From contig NZ_AP022870.1 of NCBI RefSeq assembly GCF_011764545.1, positions 3,456,001 to 3,520,000 of the forward strand: a DNA stretch of 64,000 nt, given 5' to 3'. Positions 17,973 to 27,971 of the stretch are shown here, in pieces (position 1 is the stretch's first letter; every line of letters starts with the position of its first letter). The notes beneath the pieces are model-generated. The model was given only the letters and a program-made list of their open reading frames with translations, was not told the DNA's origin and searched no databases. This stretch comes from Phytohabitans flavus. GTDB lineage: Bacteria; Actinomycetota; Actinomycetes; Mycobacteriales; Micromonosporaceae. A program made the translations under genes and the position numbers.

Positions 17973-18329
17973 ATGGCAATCGCTCGCTTCCCCAGCATCG
18001 TCATCGACTGTCCCGATCCCGCCGCGCTCGCAGCGTTCTACGGTGCGATGTTGGATTGGAAGGTCGACGTCTCCTCCGATTGGGCTCACGTCCGCGCGGA
18101 GTACGGGCAATGCATCTCCTTCCAGCAGGTGGATGGATACACGCCGCCGGTGTGGCCAACCCAGGAGCATCCCCAGCAAATGCACCTCGACGTGATCGTC
18201 GACGACCTCGATGCCGCCGAAGCGGCAGTGCTCGACCTCGGCGCGACCAAACACCCGCACCAGCCCGGCACCTCGTTCCGAGTCCTCCTCGACCCGGCAG
18301 GTCACCCGTTCTGCCTCTGCCTGAACTGA
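17973..18329 (+). CDS. VOC/glyoxalase-like domain protein
   Basis: A 118-residue single vicinal-oxygen-chelate domain pair (FPSIVIDCPDPAALAAFYGAMLDWKV..QMHLDVIVDDLDAAEAAVLDLGA..RVLLDPAGHPFCLC). It belongs to the actinobacterial glyoxalase-like group with unassigned substrates. The ATG at 17973 is the clear start. It is a single gene, diverging from the MOSC gene. Confidence 0.8.
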   Translation: MAIARFPSIVIDCPDPAALAAFYGAMLDWKVDVSSDWAHVRAEYGQCISFQQVDGYTPPVWPTQEHPQQMHLDVIVDDLDAAEAAVLDLGATKHPHQPGTSFRVLLDPAGHPFCLCLN

Positions 18330-18643
18330 TCCGGCTACCACCCGACCGCCGACGCGAGGCCCCACCGCGACGGGCGGGTAGCGATCGGCGCTTCACCCCA
18401 AAGCCCAGACACGTCGACGACCGTCGATGTTGCCTGAGTGGGTCCAGGCGTGATGGAATGGGTCATATCGCCGCAGCGCGGGGGCAACCGCGCTGGAACG
18501 GCCAGCACGGGAGCATCGCAGTGCCGGCAGCGCGCCGCTTTGGCAGACGCTCGCGCGCCGCATCGCCGGGCCATCTCCACGACGACGGGTGTCCAAGGCG
18601 GTCTGCCAACACACCAGAAGCGGCGACGAGGTGAGAGGCAATC
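18330..18643. other. Gene-free stretch
   Basis: No convincing coding frame or known RNA was seen in these 314 bases. On the minus strand a short cysteine-containing reading frame occurs, but it has no start with a ribosome site and no family match I recognise. Confidence 0.5.
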
Positions 18644-19225
18644 ATGATCTCCCGGGAGAGTTTCGCGGGGTGGTACCGAAACCGCTACGTGTGGGTGGCG
18701 GTGATCCTGATGGCGGTGACGGCCGGCGCGGTCGTGCTGGCCAACCCGGCCGGCACGGAGGCGGAGCCGGCGGATCTGCGAGGCCAGATCGTGTCCCGGA
18801 TGCGCACCACGCTCGAACAGGCGGACCCGGGGCAACACAACCACGCCGGACACGGTGCTCAGCAGGTGGCCAGCGGGAAGGCGAAGCCGGCGGTCGTCTG
18901 CGGGGTCCACGTCTACGGCTACGAGCCGGCCGAGGTCACCGCGCTCGCCGACGTGCGGACGGTCTACGGCTTCCACCTCTGCGGGCTCGCCGAGCAGAAG
19001 CGCCCCTGGGATGTGGCGGTCAAGCTGGCCGGCCCGATCATCATGGACATGTCCACCGAGCCACCGGGCATCCAGGTGGTCGAGGCGACCGCCGACGTCA
19101 TGTTCGTCGACCGGCTGCGGGAGATGTTCCCGGACAAGTACGCGGAGCTGGCGCTCAAGGAGGCGCTGGCCGACTCGGAAATGGCCAACCTGCGCCGCCG
19201 CTACGACGCCGCGGCCGGAAACTGA
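18644..19225 (+). CDS. Uncharacterised membrane-anchored protein
   Basis: A 193-residue protein I do not recognise. It has a short cytosolic head, one N-terminal membrane helix (YVWVAVILMAVTAGAVVLA) and an exported remainder containing a His-rich patch (QHNHAGHGAQQ) and two cysteines (VVCGVHVYGYEP, FHLCGLAEQKRPW) that could form a disulfide. A dispersed repeat A copy lies just after its stop. Gene boundaries are supported by GAGGTGAGAGG ahead of the ATG. Confidence 0.7.
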   Translation: MISRESFAGWYRNRYVWVAVILMAVTAGAVVLANPAGTEAEPADLRGQIVSRMRTTLEQADPGQHNHAGHGAQQVASGKAKPAVVCGVHVYGYEPAEVTALADVRTVYGFHLCGLAEQKRPWDVAVKLAGPIIMDMSTEPPGIQVVEATADVMFVDRLREMFPDKYAELALKEALADSEMANLRRRYDAAAGN

Positions 19226-19252
19226 GCGAAGCTGGCCGGGGTTGGATTGTGA

Positions 19253-19313
19253 ACCGCGGAGGGTGAGGCCGCGGGAGCGACGGTCCGGACCACCGCGGAC
19301 ATCGCGGTAGCTC
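19253..19313 (+). repeat. Dispersed repeat A, copy 2
   Basis: This copy is nearly identical to the copy at 3576, including the GGTCCGGACC palindrome. It sits in the 300-base space between the membrane protein gene and the LPMO gene; no gene is seen in the rest of that space. Confidence 0.85.
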
Positions 19314-19525
19314 AAGTCTCCACAATGGAATGGATCCACGGAGAGATCGGGGTCCACCTTGCCTTCCGCGGCCCGGCCGATGGCCCGCGGCGTGGCGATC
19401 CCGGCCAACTCGATCCACATCGATATGGAACAGATCCAGTCTTGATATTCATGTCGATCAATGCAATGGTTGTCGGAAGCGCTCCCATACCGACCTTTTC
19501 GTGCCGAGGAACGGAGGAATGAACA

Positions 19526-20206
19526 GTGCGTTCACACAAGTCCGACCAGTCCGACGGTCGATCCCGGCCAGCCTCCCGTCAGTCCCTGCGAGTGCTCGTC
19601 CTGCTGTTCGCCATGGTGGTCGGTATGCTGCCCTGGGCCGGCGCGGCCCAAGCCCACGGCACCATCATCAACCCGGCGAGCCGCGCCTATCAGTGCTGGA
19701 AGACCTGGGGCAACCAGCACACCAACCCGGCAATGCAGCAACAAGACCCCATGTGCTACCGGGCGTTCCAGGCCAACCCCGACACCATGTGGAACTGGAT
19801 GAGCGCGCTGCGGGACGGCCTCGCTGGCCAGTACCAGCCCCGTACGCCGGACGGGCAGCTGTGCAGCAACGCCCTTACCAGGAACAACACGCTGAACCAG
19901 CCCGGAGCGTGGAAGGCGACCACCGTAAGCCGCAGCTTCACGGTCAACATGTACGACCAGGCCAGCCACGGTGCTGACTTCTTCCGGGTCTACGTCACCA
20001 AGCAGGGGTTCAACCCGGCCACTCAGAGCGTCGGGTGGGGCAACCTGGACCTGATCACGACGACCGGGCGGTACGCGCCGGCGCAGAACATCTCGTTCAA
20101 CGTCTCGACCTCTGGACGCACCGGAAACCACGTCATGTTCGTGATCTGGAAGGCGTCGCACATGGACCAGACCTACATGTGGTGCAGCGACATCAACATC
20201 GTCTGA
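19526..20206 (+). CDS. Secreted AA10 lytic polysaccharide monooxygenase (chitin/cellulose-binding)
   Basis: A 226-residue precursor of an AA10 copper monooxygenase that oxidatively cleaves chitin or cellulose. The signal peptide ends at AQA, leaving His44 (HGTIINPASRAYQC) as the new N-terminal residue of the copper histidine brace. The mature part shows paired cysteines (CWKTWG, MCYRAF, LCSNAL, MWCSD) and the closing HVMFVIWKASHMDQTYMWCSDINI core. There is no extra carbohydrate-binding module. The GTG at 19526 follows GGAGG. A strong hairpin follows the stop. Confidence 0.9.
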   Translation: MRSHKSDQSDGRSRPASRQSLRVLVLLFAMVVGMLPWAGAAQAHGTIINPASRAYQCWKTWGNQHTNPAMQQQDPMCYRAFQANPDTMWNWMSALRDGLAGQYQPRTPDGQLCSNALTRNNTLNQPGAWKATTVSRSFTVNMYDQASHGADFFRVYVTKQGFNPATQSVGWGNLDLITTTGRYAPAQNISFNVSTSGRTGNHVMFVIWKASHMDQTYMWCSDINIV

Positions 20207-20235
20207 TCCTGTAGGCGTCCGACAACCACGGCACT

Positions 20236-20271
20236 ACTCCGGCCCAGGACCCTGGCGTCCTGGGCCGGAGT
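20236..20271. terminator. Bidirectional terminator hairpin after LPMO gene
   Basis: A perfect 15-bp stem (ACTCCGGCCCAGGAC pairing with its complement) closes a 6-base loop between two convergent genes. There is no U-tract, as usual in high-GC actinobacteria. Confidence 0.75.
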
Positions 20272-20274
20272 CCG

Positions 20275-21647
20275 CTACGAGAGGGAGCGGGCCAGCTCCG
20301 TCCGGTTGCGGACGCCGACCTTGCGGAAGACGTTGCGCAGGTGGAACTCGACGGTCTTCACCGAGACCGCCATCAGGTCGGCGACCTCCTGATTGCTGAG
20401 CCCGCCCGCCACGGCCGTCGCCACCCGCAGCTCCGTGGCGGTCAGCACCGAACGCTCCACAGTCGACAGACGGGGCATACCGCCGGTGCCCGTGGTGATT
20501 GCGTCCAGCTCGGCCGCGACCCGCGCGACGAGCCCGGCCGCGCCGGTCGCCGCGTACCCGCTGCTCGCCGCCTCCAGCAGCCGTACGGCGTCGGCCCGCC
20601 GCCCCAGCCGCGCGTGCTGCGTGCCGAGCAGCCACGCGATGCGCGCCTTGGAGAGCCGCTCGACGGGGCGGTTCAGGCCGGCGAGCACCCGCTCCACCCA
20701 GGCCATCACCGCCGGGTCCTCGGGCTCGGCGATCCAGGCCCGCCAGGCCGGCAGGGCCGGGGCGACCGGCCAGCGCAGCGGCGGGTCAGGCGTCCCCGCG
20801 AGCAGTTCGCGCGCCGCGTCGCGGTCGCCGCGCAGCGCGTGGTGGGTGGCGAGCTCCCACCGGTGCTCGTACACGAGACCGGAGTTGCCACCCACCTGCG
20901 CCCGGACGAGGTAGTCGACGACGCCGGCCCACGCCTCGACGTCGCCGCTGGCCAGGTGGAGCGCCGCGGCACACTCGGCGATGTGCGCGGCCACCCAGAC
21001 CGAGCCGGAGCGGGCGGCCAGCTCCCGGGCGGCCGCGAGCTGCCGGGACGACTCGGCGAGGTCGCCGCAGAGCGCTTCGACCTTGACCAGCCAGGAGACG
21101 ATCTCGGCCTGGAGGTCGAGGCGGTCGGCGTCGACCGCGTGGTGGTACGCCCGGCGCAGTTCGGCACGGCCGCGCAGCAGGTCGCCGGACCAGGCGTCGC
21201 CCATGCCGAGCATCGTGGTGAGCCGGGTCCGCCGCCCGCCGTCCACCTCGGGGCGCTCGGCGATGTCCCGCACCAGGTCGGCGAAGGTGGGGCGGACCAG
21301 GTGCGGGCGGATCGCGGTGAGGGTGGCGGTCATGGCGCACTCCACGTACAGCGGGTCGCCGGCCAGTCCGTGCTCGGTGAAGAGGCGCAGCGCGATGTCG
21401 AGGTCCCGCTCGGCGTGCTCGCGCCCGGCCCGTACCCGCACCACGCCGGCCAGGGTGTGGAAGAGGAAGTCCACCTCGGGGTGCGGTGGCCGGGGCGCAG
21501 CGCGGCGAGCCGGGTCACGACGGGTGCAAGGGCCGCCGGGTCGGCTGTGCGGGACAGCGCCAGGAACGCCTCGGCCAGCAAGCGGGCGGCCGCCACCGGG
21601 TCGGCCTCCCGGCGGGCGGCGTCCAGGAGCCCTTCTGCGTCGATCAC
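20275..21647 (-). CDS. LuxR-family regulator with TPR-like N-terminal region (apparent frameshift)
   Basis: A regulator of about 457 residues after repair. The C-terminus is a LuxR/NarL helix-turn-helix (LTATELRVATAVAGGLSNQEVADLMAVSVKTVEFHLRNVFRKVGVRNRTEL). The long N-terminal part is alpha-helical and resembles the TPR-like region of LAL/MalT regulators, but no Walker-type ATPase is present. The frame breaks in the G run at 21478-21481, and one base joins ..LRPGHRTP to ..VDFLFHTLAGV. The GTG start at 21647 is the best available but has a weak ribosome site. It could control the neighbouring LPMO or beta-helix genes; that is only proximity. Confidence 0.75.
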
Positions 21648-21824
21648 GGCGTCGATTCTAGGGAGATCGTTTTCAGCCAGGATCTCCCTGGTACCCCTGG
21701 GTACTGCGGGTGTTCTGGTGGGAAACCGCCCGATAGTGCTGACTGTCCAGGTCACCGTTTGCCGCGACCTGGGAGAGGTGCAGGAGGCGCCGCCAAGTCG
21801 GCACCTCCTGCACCTCTGATCCGT

Positions 21825-24488
21825 CTATGGAATCGGGATATACGAGTAGCCGTCGAGCAGCGCGTACTGTCCGCTCCGCTTCGTCATCGTCACCGTATGC
21901 GTCCCCGGCGGCAGGTCCGCTTCAAAGACCGGAACATTCACGAACCGGGTCGGTGTCGCGGTGTCGACTGTGACGGCCGGGCCGCCGTCGACGGAGAACT
22001 CGACCAATCCCTGGTCGATGTTGCGCTCGCTGTGGATGCGCACCGTCGTGCCCGTGAACGTGATTGTCGCGGTGGCCCCGTTGGTCGTCGTGTAGAGGAC
22101 ATCGCCCTGATAGTCACCCTCGGAGCGGTTGCTTGAGAGGTTCCATCCGCTGGCTGTGACACTCGGGTGGGTTTCATTCACCCGCACCCAGGGATCGGGC
22201 TCGCCGAGGGAGATCGTTCGCCCTTCCAGTTCGTCAGGGACGATGACCTCGGCGAAGGTGGTGCCGACTCGACGCACGTCGAGCGGCTCGGCGGCTCCTG
22301 CGTAGACCTGCGTCGTATCGCTCAGCCCGCTGACGGCAAGGAGTACCCGCCCGTCGACCGCCCGGTCGGACACGAATCGAAGGCGCTCTTGTGCGACTGC
22401 GGAGAGCTCGGCCCAAGCCGGTTCGAGGCCAGCTTTCGAGATGATTCGCTTAGGCACATCCGCCAGCGAAGGCCGCTCCGGAATGACCGTGTTCCCCTCG
22501 ACAGTGAGTGCGAGTGCCGGCGGCGAGCACGGGTAGGAGCCGATCTGGCCGGCGAAGTAGTTGCCCGTCGTCCACAGGTACCCGGCCGGCGAGCACCCGC
22601 CCTGGGATGCCCCGACCGTGTTCATCGCGACGTTGCCCTGCCAGCGGATGAACTGCGCCCCCGCGTCGTCGTAATACGTGAAGTTCGCGTGGCCGTCGCT
22701 GAAGGCGACGTTGCCGGTGGCGAGCATCCCGTTCTCCAGCGTCGCGTCGATGTCGAGCGATCCGTCCGGGGAGTACACGTACTGGGCCTGGTGGCCCTCG
22801 AGGTAGATCGCCCCGCCGTCGTGCAGATCCTGCATGTAGTTGTAGAGCAAGTTGTAGCTGATCTCGTTGCGCGCGTTCACGTTCTGGTTGCGTTCGGGAG
22901 CGCGGGCGTCGGTCGCGTGCCCCTGAACGATGCCGCCGGTGATCGCCGTGTAGGGCGTGTCGAAGATCTCGTTGTGCACGAGATCAAGGTCTTGACCGAA
23001 CAGTACGGTGACTCCAGGCGCCGCCTTGTAGTCGCGTCCGACAGTGTGGATCACGTTGTTGGCGACACGGGTGTTGCGCACGATCTCGTTGTTTCCGATA
23101 ACGTCCTTGGCGACAGCATCGGGGTCGGGCGTGCAGTTGTCCTTGATGCCCTGGTGCGTCGATGCGTCCAACGGTTGCGGGTCGAACGTACATCCGAGGT
23201 AGATGCCCGTGCTCGAGGTGTCCGTGATGTGGTTACCCTCGACGAGTGTGCGTTGCGCGCCGTAGCGGATGCTGAGTCCTGCTCCGCCCAAGGCGCGGAA
23301 CGTGTTCCCGACGAATGCGATGTTCCTGCTGGCGCTCACGTCGATGTTTCCGAACGGCTGCGTCAACGCACCGTACGGGCAGGTTCCCGCAGGCGAGGTG
23401 ACCGTGCACTTGCCCTGGTTCGGTGCGCCTGTAATGTGCAGGTTCGACTGCACCTCGGCGAAGCCCGTGTGCGAAGGCGAGAGCCAGGTCGCGTACGAGA
23501 ACTGGATGCCCTCGAAGCGGATGTCGTGCACCGGCCGCGACAGGGTGCCAGCGACGGTCATCAGGCGTTCGAGGTGCGGCAGGGTGATGTCGGCATCCTC
23601 AATGTCCTGTCCGTCCGGCAGGGCGTAGTAGAGCTTGTGCGCGGCCTTGTCCAGGTACCACTCACCCGAGGAGAGCAATGACGGGTGGTTCTCGACCGAG
23701 GTCGGGACGGTGGAGGTCGACATGTTCGGAAGTCCGCCGCTTTCGATGGCGGCGCGATCCGGTCGTTTCGTCATGCCATCCCAGCACACCGGGCGCATGG
23801 TGACCGTGGTCGCAGTCTCGCCGGCGACCACGGAGTCGACGAGGCAGCGGGACTGGGTCCAGGGACCGGTCTTTCCGCTGTAAACGAACTCCACGCCGGC
23901 GGCGGAGCCGAGGCTCTCGAGCCAGGCCCGCGCCTTCGACTCGGTGACCGAGTAGCCGGTGGAGCTGCCACGCCATCCGTTCGTGAAGCCGATCTCGGCC
24001 GCACTGGCCTGTGCGATCGGCGCCCAGGCGCCGTCGACGTAGACCTGGCGGGTCGCGCTGCCTTCCGGAACGTCGGCGACCCACACGCCCCGCTCCGCAT
24101 CGCTCAGCGACCACCCGGTAACGCGCGTGCCACCAGAGAACACGACGCTCCCGGGCCGCTTCGCCCGCCACACGACGGGAGCGCCCTTAACGCCCGAGTC
24201 TGCGGCCGAGAACTCGAGCGTGCGCTCGAGGTCGTATCGCCCACTCAAAATCGTGACCGTGACGGACTTGCCCGCGGACACCAGTGTCCTCGCCCGAAGC
24301 TGCGCGTCCTTGAGGGTGCAGGGCGCTGCCGCTGTGCAGCCCCTGCCTTTGCCGTTGACGGAGACGAACAGCTCCTTGCCGCTTGATGCCGAAGCGGGGG
24401 TCGCCGCGCCGAGCAACCCGACGGTAAGGAGAAATGATGCGGTGAGCACCCCCGCCACTCTGGATAGCATCGGATGTTTCATCATCAC
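21825..24488 (-). CDS. Large secreted right-handed beta-helix protein, putative polysaccharide-active enzyme
   Basis: An 887-residue protein with a signal peptide (LSRVAGVLTASFLLTVGLLGAATPASA), an N-terminal pectate-lyase-like start (GRGCTAAAPCTLKDAQLRARTLVSAGKSVTVTILSGRYDL), and a long right-handed parallel beta-helix (about residues 340-660) rich in NxI/GNxF turns such as FVGNTFRALGGAGLSIRYG and VEGNHITDTSSTGIYLG. A C-terminal beta-sandwich (GATATITFTGTTVRIHSERNIDQG) resembles carbohydrate-binding modules. GH or PL families with beta-helices are the likely relatives. By eye its codon use is less GC-biased than its neighbours, hinting at acquisition. GGAG precedes the triple ATG start. Confidence 0.8.
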   Translation of the reverse strand: MMMKHPMLSRVAGVLTASFLLTVGLLGAATPASASSGKELFVSVNGKGRGCTAAAPCTLKDAQLRARTLVSAGKSVTVTILSGRYDLERTLEFSAADSGVKGAPVVWRAKRPGSVVFSGGTRVTGWSLSDAERGVWVADVPEGSATRQVYVDGAWAPIAQASAAEIGFTNGWRGSSTGYSVTESKARAWLESLGSAAGVEFVYSGKTGPWTQSRCLVDSVVAGETATTVTMRPVCWDGMTKRPDRAAIESGGLPNMSTSTVPTSVENHPSLLSSGEWYLDKAAHKLYYALPDGQDIEDADITLPHLERLMTVAGTLSRPVHDIRFEGIQFSYATWLSPSHTGFAEVQSNLHITGAPNQGKCTVTSPAGTCPYGALTQPFGNIDVSASRNIAFVGNTFRALGGAGLSIRYGAQRTLVEGNHITDTSSTGIYLGCTFDPQPLDASTHQGIKDNCTPDPDAVAKDVIGNNEIVRNTRVANNVIHTVGRDYKAAPGVTVLFGQDLDLVHNEIFDTPYTAITGGIVQGHATDARAPERNQNVNARNEISYNLLYNYMQDLHDGGAIYLEGHQAQYVYSPDGSLDIDATLENGMLATGNVAFSDGHANFTYYDDAGAQFIRWQGNVAMNTVGASQGGCSPAGYLWTTGNYFAGQIGSYPCSPPALALTVEGNTVIPERPSLADVPKRIISKAGLEPAWAELSAVAQERLRFVSDRAVDGRVLLAVSGLSDTTQVYAGAAEPLDVRRVGTTFAEVIVPDELEGRTISLGEPDPWVRVNETHPSVTASGWNLSSNRSEGDYQGDVLYTTTNGATATITFTGTTVRIHSERNIDQGLVEFSVDGGPAVTVDTATPTRFVNVPVFEADLPPGTHTVTMTKRSGQYALLDGYSYIPIP

Positions 24489-24610
24489 GTAGCTCCATCG
24501 CTCTCGTAACGTGCCCGCTACAGCGCGGAAACGTTCTTGAAGGCATCATGATTCATCCGATGTTTGAGCGCAAGACCACAGTGTCAACGGCCCGCGTGAT
24601 CGTCCGACGG

Positions 24611-24785
24611 CGATCCCGGGTCGGGCTTGGGGTTGGGCTTGGACCGCGGACCTGGCAGCGGAGGTCGGGGATCTCGGTGAGCGCCAGCGAGCCGCCGGCC
24701 TGCGCGGTGCCCGCGGGAGCATGCGGTCCGCAGGTGACGCGGACCGGGGAAAATCGAATGTGGCCCCGACCCTGAAGATCTCTAG
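24611..24785 (+). repeat. Dispersed repeat B, copy 1
   Basis: A ~175-bp element running from the GGTTGGGCTTGG block through GAGCGCCAGCGAGCCGCCG and GTCCGCAGGTGACGCGGACC to a terminal CTCTAG. Near-identical copies lie at 34325 and 60451. It occupies most of the 326-base space between the beta-helix gene and the next gene, in which no coding region is seen. Confidence 0.85.
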
Positions 24786-24814
24786 TGCCGTATGCGTGTG
24801 GACACGCGACGGCC

Positions 24815-25579
24815 TCACGGCGAGAGCATCGGCGGCGGATCCCCGGTGATGATGACCAGCCGGTGCTGCCGCTGGTCGAAGAGAATGGTCTGGCCATCGG
24901 ACCGGCCCAGCAGCAGGAGTGCCGCCGGCTGCCCACCCAGGCTGGCGCGTAGCTGTGCGGTGACGCCTTGCGGATCGTCAGCCAGCACAACCTGCTCCAC
25001 ATTGACCTGTAGCGGGTCGTACCACGCTGATTGCCGCGGGCCCGGCGACAGCGTGGCGGCTTCGACGAGCAACACACCGGACCAGACGAGGAAGCACAAC
25101 CCGGCCGCGGCCATCCACCGGCGGCCGGTCCTTTCCATGGCGCCGCGACGGACCTCGACCGTGGACAGGTCCGCGCTGAGCGCGGCCCGGCGTGCCTCCA
25201 TCCGGGCCAGCGTGCGCCTCGTCGCCTCGGGTTGGGTCACGGCGTTGCTGCTGAGCACGTTCAGCAGGGTCTGGCTGCGGGTGTCGATCTCATTGAGCTC
25301 GTCCTGTAGCGCTTCTTCGATCCGGCCGGCCGCGAGGTGCGTACGGCTTCCCTTGAGCATCAGGGCGAGTATCACCACCAACAGCACGGCGTTGGCCGGC
25401 GCCACGCTCACCGCCAGGATCTCCGCGAAGCCCAGCCCGACAGTCTCCGGCGTAATGCCGTAATGAGCGAAGTAGACGGAATAGGAAATCCTCAACACGC
25501 AATAGAAGGCCAGGCCCGCTACCCCGGTGATGGCCGACCAGTGGGTGAGGATGTCCGTGACTGGGGATCGTCTCGTCAC
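24815..25579 (-). CDS. Uncharacterised membrane protein with coiled-coil segment
   Basis: A 254-residue protein I do not recognise. It has about three membrane helices (AITGVAGLAFYCVLRISYSVYF; ILAVSVAPANAVLLVVILALML; WMAAAGLCFLVWSGVLLVEAA), with a charged, probably coiled-coil stretch of about 90 residues between the second and third and a C-terminal exported domain ending RLVIITGDPPPMLSP. A GTG start at 25579 diverges from the two-component hybrid at 25654, so it may be its sensor partner or target. Confidence 0.7.
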   Translation of the reverse strand: MTRRSPVTDILTHWSAITGVAGLAFYCVLRISYSVYFAHYGITPETVGLGFAEILAVSVAPANAVLLVVILALMLKGSRTHLAAGRIEEALQDELNEIDTRSQTLLNVLSSNAVTQPEATRRTLARMEARRAALSADLSTVEVRRGAMERTGRRWMAAAGLCFLVWSGVLLVEAATLSPGPRQSAWYDPLQVNVEQVVLADDPQGVTAQLRASLGGQPAALLLLGRSDGQTILFDQRQHRLVIITGDPPPMLSP

Positions 25580-25653
25580 TCGACCACACCTCCGAATCGG
25601 GCGTGGACCGGACAGTACTATATGGACGCGCGCTTGAGCTGAGGGAGGCTGCG

Positions 25654-27971
25654 GTGGCCCGAGTCCTCGTCGTCGAGGACGAGCCCGCGTTCAGCGACGC
25701 CGTTGTGTACATGCTGGAGCGTGAAGGGCTATCCGCCGCCGTCGCCGCTGACGGGCACGCGGCTTTGGAGCAGGCTTCGACCGGTGAGTTCGATCTTGTG
25801 CTCCTTGATCTCATGCTGCCGGGAATGAGCGGTCTTGACGTTCTCAGGACGCTTCGCCGACGCGGCCAGGACATGCCGGTGCTGGTGGTGTCCGCACGCG
25901 ACGCCGAGATCGACAAGGTCGTTGCCATCGAGCTCGGTGCCAACGACTACATAACCAAGCCGTTCTCCCCCAGAGAGTTGATGGCCCGGGTCCGTTCTCA
26001 CCTGCGTACCCATGGAAACGCGCAGCCCGGCCCGACCGAGGTCGAGGCAACCGAGGACGTCGAAGTCGCGCAGGGCCAGCCACCCGGCAGCTCCGACGCC
26101 GCACCGCTGGATATCGTGCTGCGCCAATGGCTCCACGATGTCACCAACTCGCTCGCGGTGATTCGTACCGTGACGCAGATGTGGGGTGTCCGTGGCGGGA
26201 ACACCGAGGAAGATCTGCGACTGATCGACCGCGCCGCCACTCATGGCATCCAGATCGTTCAGCAGCTCAGGACCGCGTTGACGTACACCGGGCAGAATCC
26301 GGCGGCTGAACTGCCGGTCGGAGCGGTCCACCTGGAAGAGGTCCTGGACCTTGTGGTGAGCCGGTTGCCCGTCGCCGACGCGCGGCGGGTCGTCCTGCGT
26401 GTCCCGGACGAGCCGACCACTGTGGTCGCCGAGCAGAGCCTGCTTTCCGGGGTAATCCTCAACGTCATCGACAACGCTCTGCGTGCCACCCGCGAGATGG
26501 CGGCCAAGACCGACGTCAAGGTGACCGTGCTGGATGCCGAGACGGTGGCCGTCGATGTGACGGACACGGGACCGGGATTTCCGTCCGGCCTGCTCAGCGA
26601 GCTGTTCACCCGGCCGCTGGAGCTGGATTCGGGGGCGGCGGCGCGTCCCGCTCAGGCGCCGGGCTCTACCTGGCCAAGCGGATTCTCAACGGTTGGGGTG
26701 GCGAGATAGCCGTCCTCGGCAGCCGACCTGGCAGCACCACCGTCCGGGTCACCTTGCGCCGCACCGATGAGGCACCCACGGGCACCGGTGACGACCTCGG
26801 TCTGGGCTCGGCCGAAAGCCGATCCGCCGCTCTGCCGGCCGGTCTGACCGCGCTCGTCGTGGACGACGACCCCGACTTCGCCGGTCTGCTTCGACGGCTG
26901 CTGGAAGGTCAGGGCATCGAGGTGCATGTCGCAGAGTCCGTCGCGGACGCCGAGGCGCTGTCCGCCGCGTACATCTTCGACATCGCGCTCATCGACTACC
27001 GGCTCGGCCCCGCCGACCAGCCCGCCAGGACCGGTCTGCACGTCGCCACGGCGGTACGGCGCACGAGCCCGAACGCCCTCGTCATCGTCCTGACCGGCTA
27101 CTCCGATCGAGTGGTGGCCCGAGAAGCCATCCGGGTGCGGGTCGACGACGTCATCAGCAAGGCGGGCCTGACGGTCACCGAGTTCACTCGGACGCTGGCG
27201 GAGTCGTTGGAGCGCAAGCGTCAGCGCGACACCCAACTGGGCCCGGCATATCTGGAAAGCGTGGTCAACCAGAGCCTGGCGAACGTAGCCCACGAGCTGC
27301 GCAGCCCACTGGTGTCGATCATGCGGCAAACCGAGGCGCTGATCTCCGGGGCGCTGGGCAGCCTGTCCGGCGACCAGCACACCGGCGCGGCATCCATTTC
27401 GGACGAGGCCCGGCGCGGCCTCAACCTCATCAACGCTCACCTGGACCTGAACCGGATCGAACACCGGATCACCCGGCTGGAGCCCGCCGAGCACGATGTG
27501 GCGGCGATCCTCGCCGACGAGGTCGAGTCGTACACCGCACGCGCCGCCGCCAAAGGCGTCAGTATCAACCGGTCGACCCCCTCGGTGCCCACCGTGGCGC
27601 GAGTCGACCTGCCCAAGCTGCGCAGCGCCCTCAACCCGATCATGGACAACGCGCTCAAGTACTGCCGGGAACGGGGCCGCATCGACGTCGCGGTTCGCGT
27701 CCAGGACGAACACGTCGTCATCGAGGTGCACGACGACGGGCCGGGGATGCGGGCGGACGACGTGGACCGGGTGCTGCGGCCGGACACGTGGGGCGGCACG
27801 GCGCCGTCGCCTCGCGCTCGCGGGACGGGGCTCGGCCTGACCATCGCCCGGCGCTTCTCCGAACTTCACGGCGGCCATCTGGAGATCGGGTCGCCCCGGG
27901 ATGGCGGGACCACGGTCCGGCTGTGGCTGCGGCAGTATCCACCGACCGAAGGAACAGACGATGTCGGGTGA
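25654..27971 (+). CDS. Hybrid two-component protein REC-kinase-REC-kinase (apparent frameshift)
   Basis: After repair this is one protein of about 772 residues. Domains in order are receiver 1 (VLVVEDEPAF, phospho-Asp52 in LLDLMLPG, K in YITKPFSP), an H-box domain (LHDVTNSLAVIRTV) with a HATPase (NVIDNALRATRE, DTGPGF), receiver 2 (VVDDDPDF, ALIDYRLGP), then a second kinase (AHELRSPLVSI) with HATPase (NPIMDNALKY, GTGLGLTIARRF). The frame breaks in the G run at 26631-26635; without repair it would be two proteins. The GTG at 25654 follows GAGGGAGG. It overlaps the lone receiver gene by 11 bases. No sensor or membrane segment is present, so the input must come from a partner. Confidence 0.8.

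Noticed and set aside
18463..18645. Minus-strand Cys-containing frame suggesting a zinc ribbon
   Set aside because: It has no well-placed start or ribosome site, and the cysteine spacing fits no family I know.
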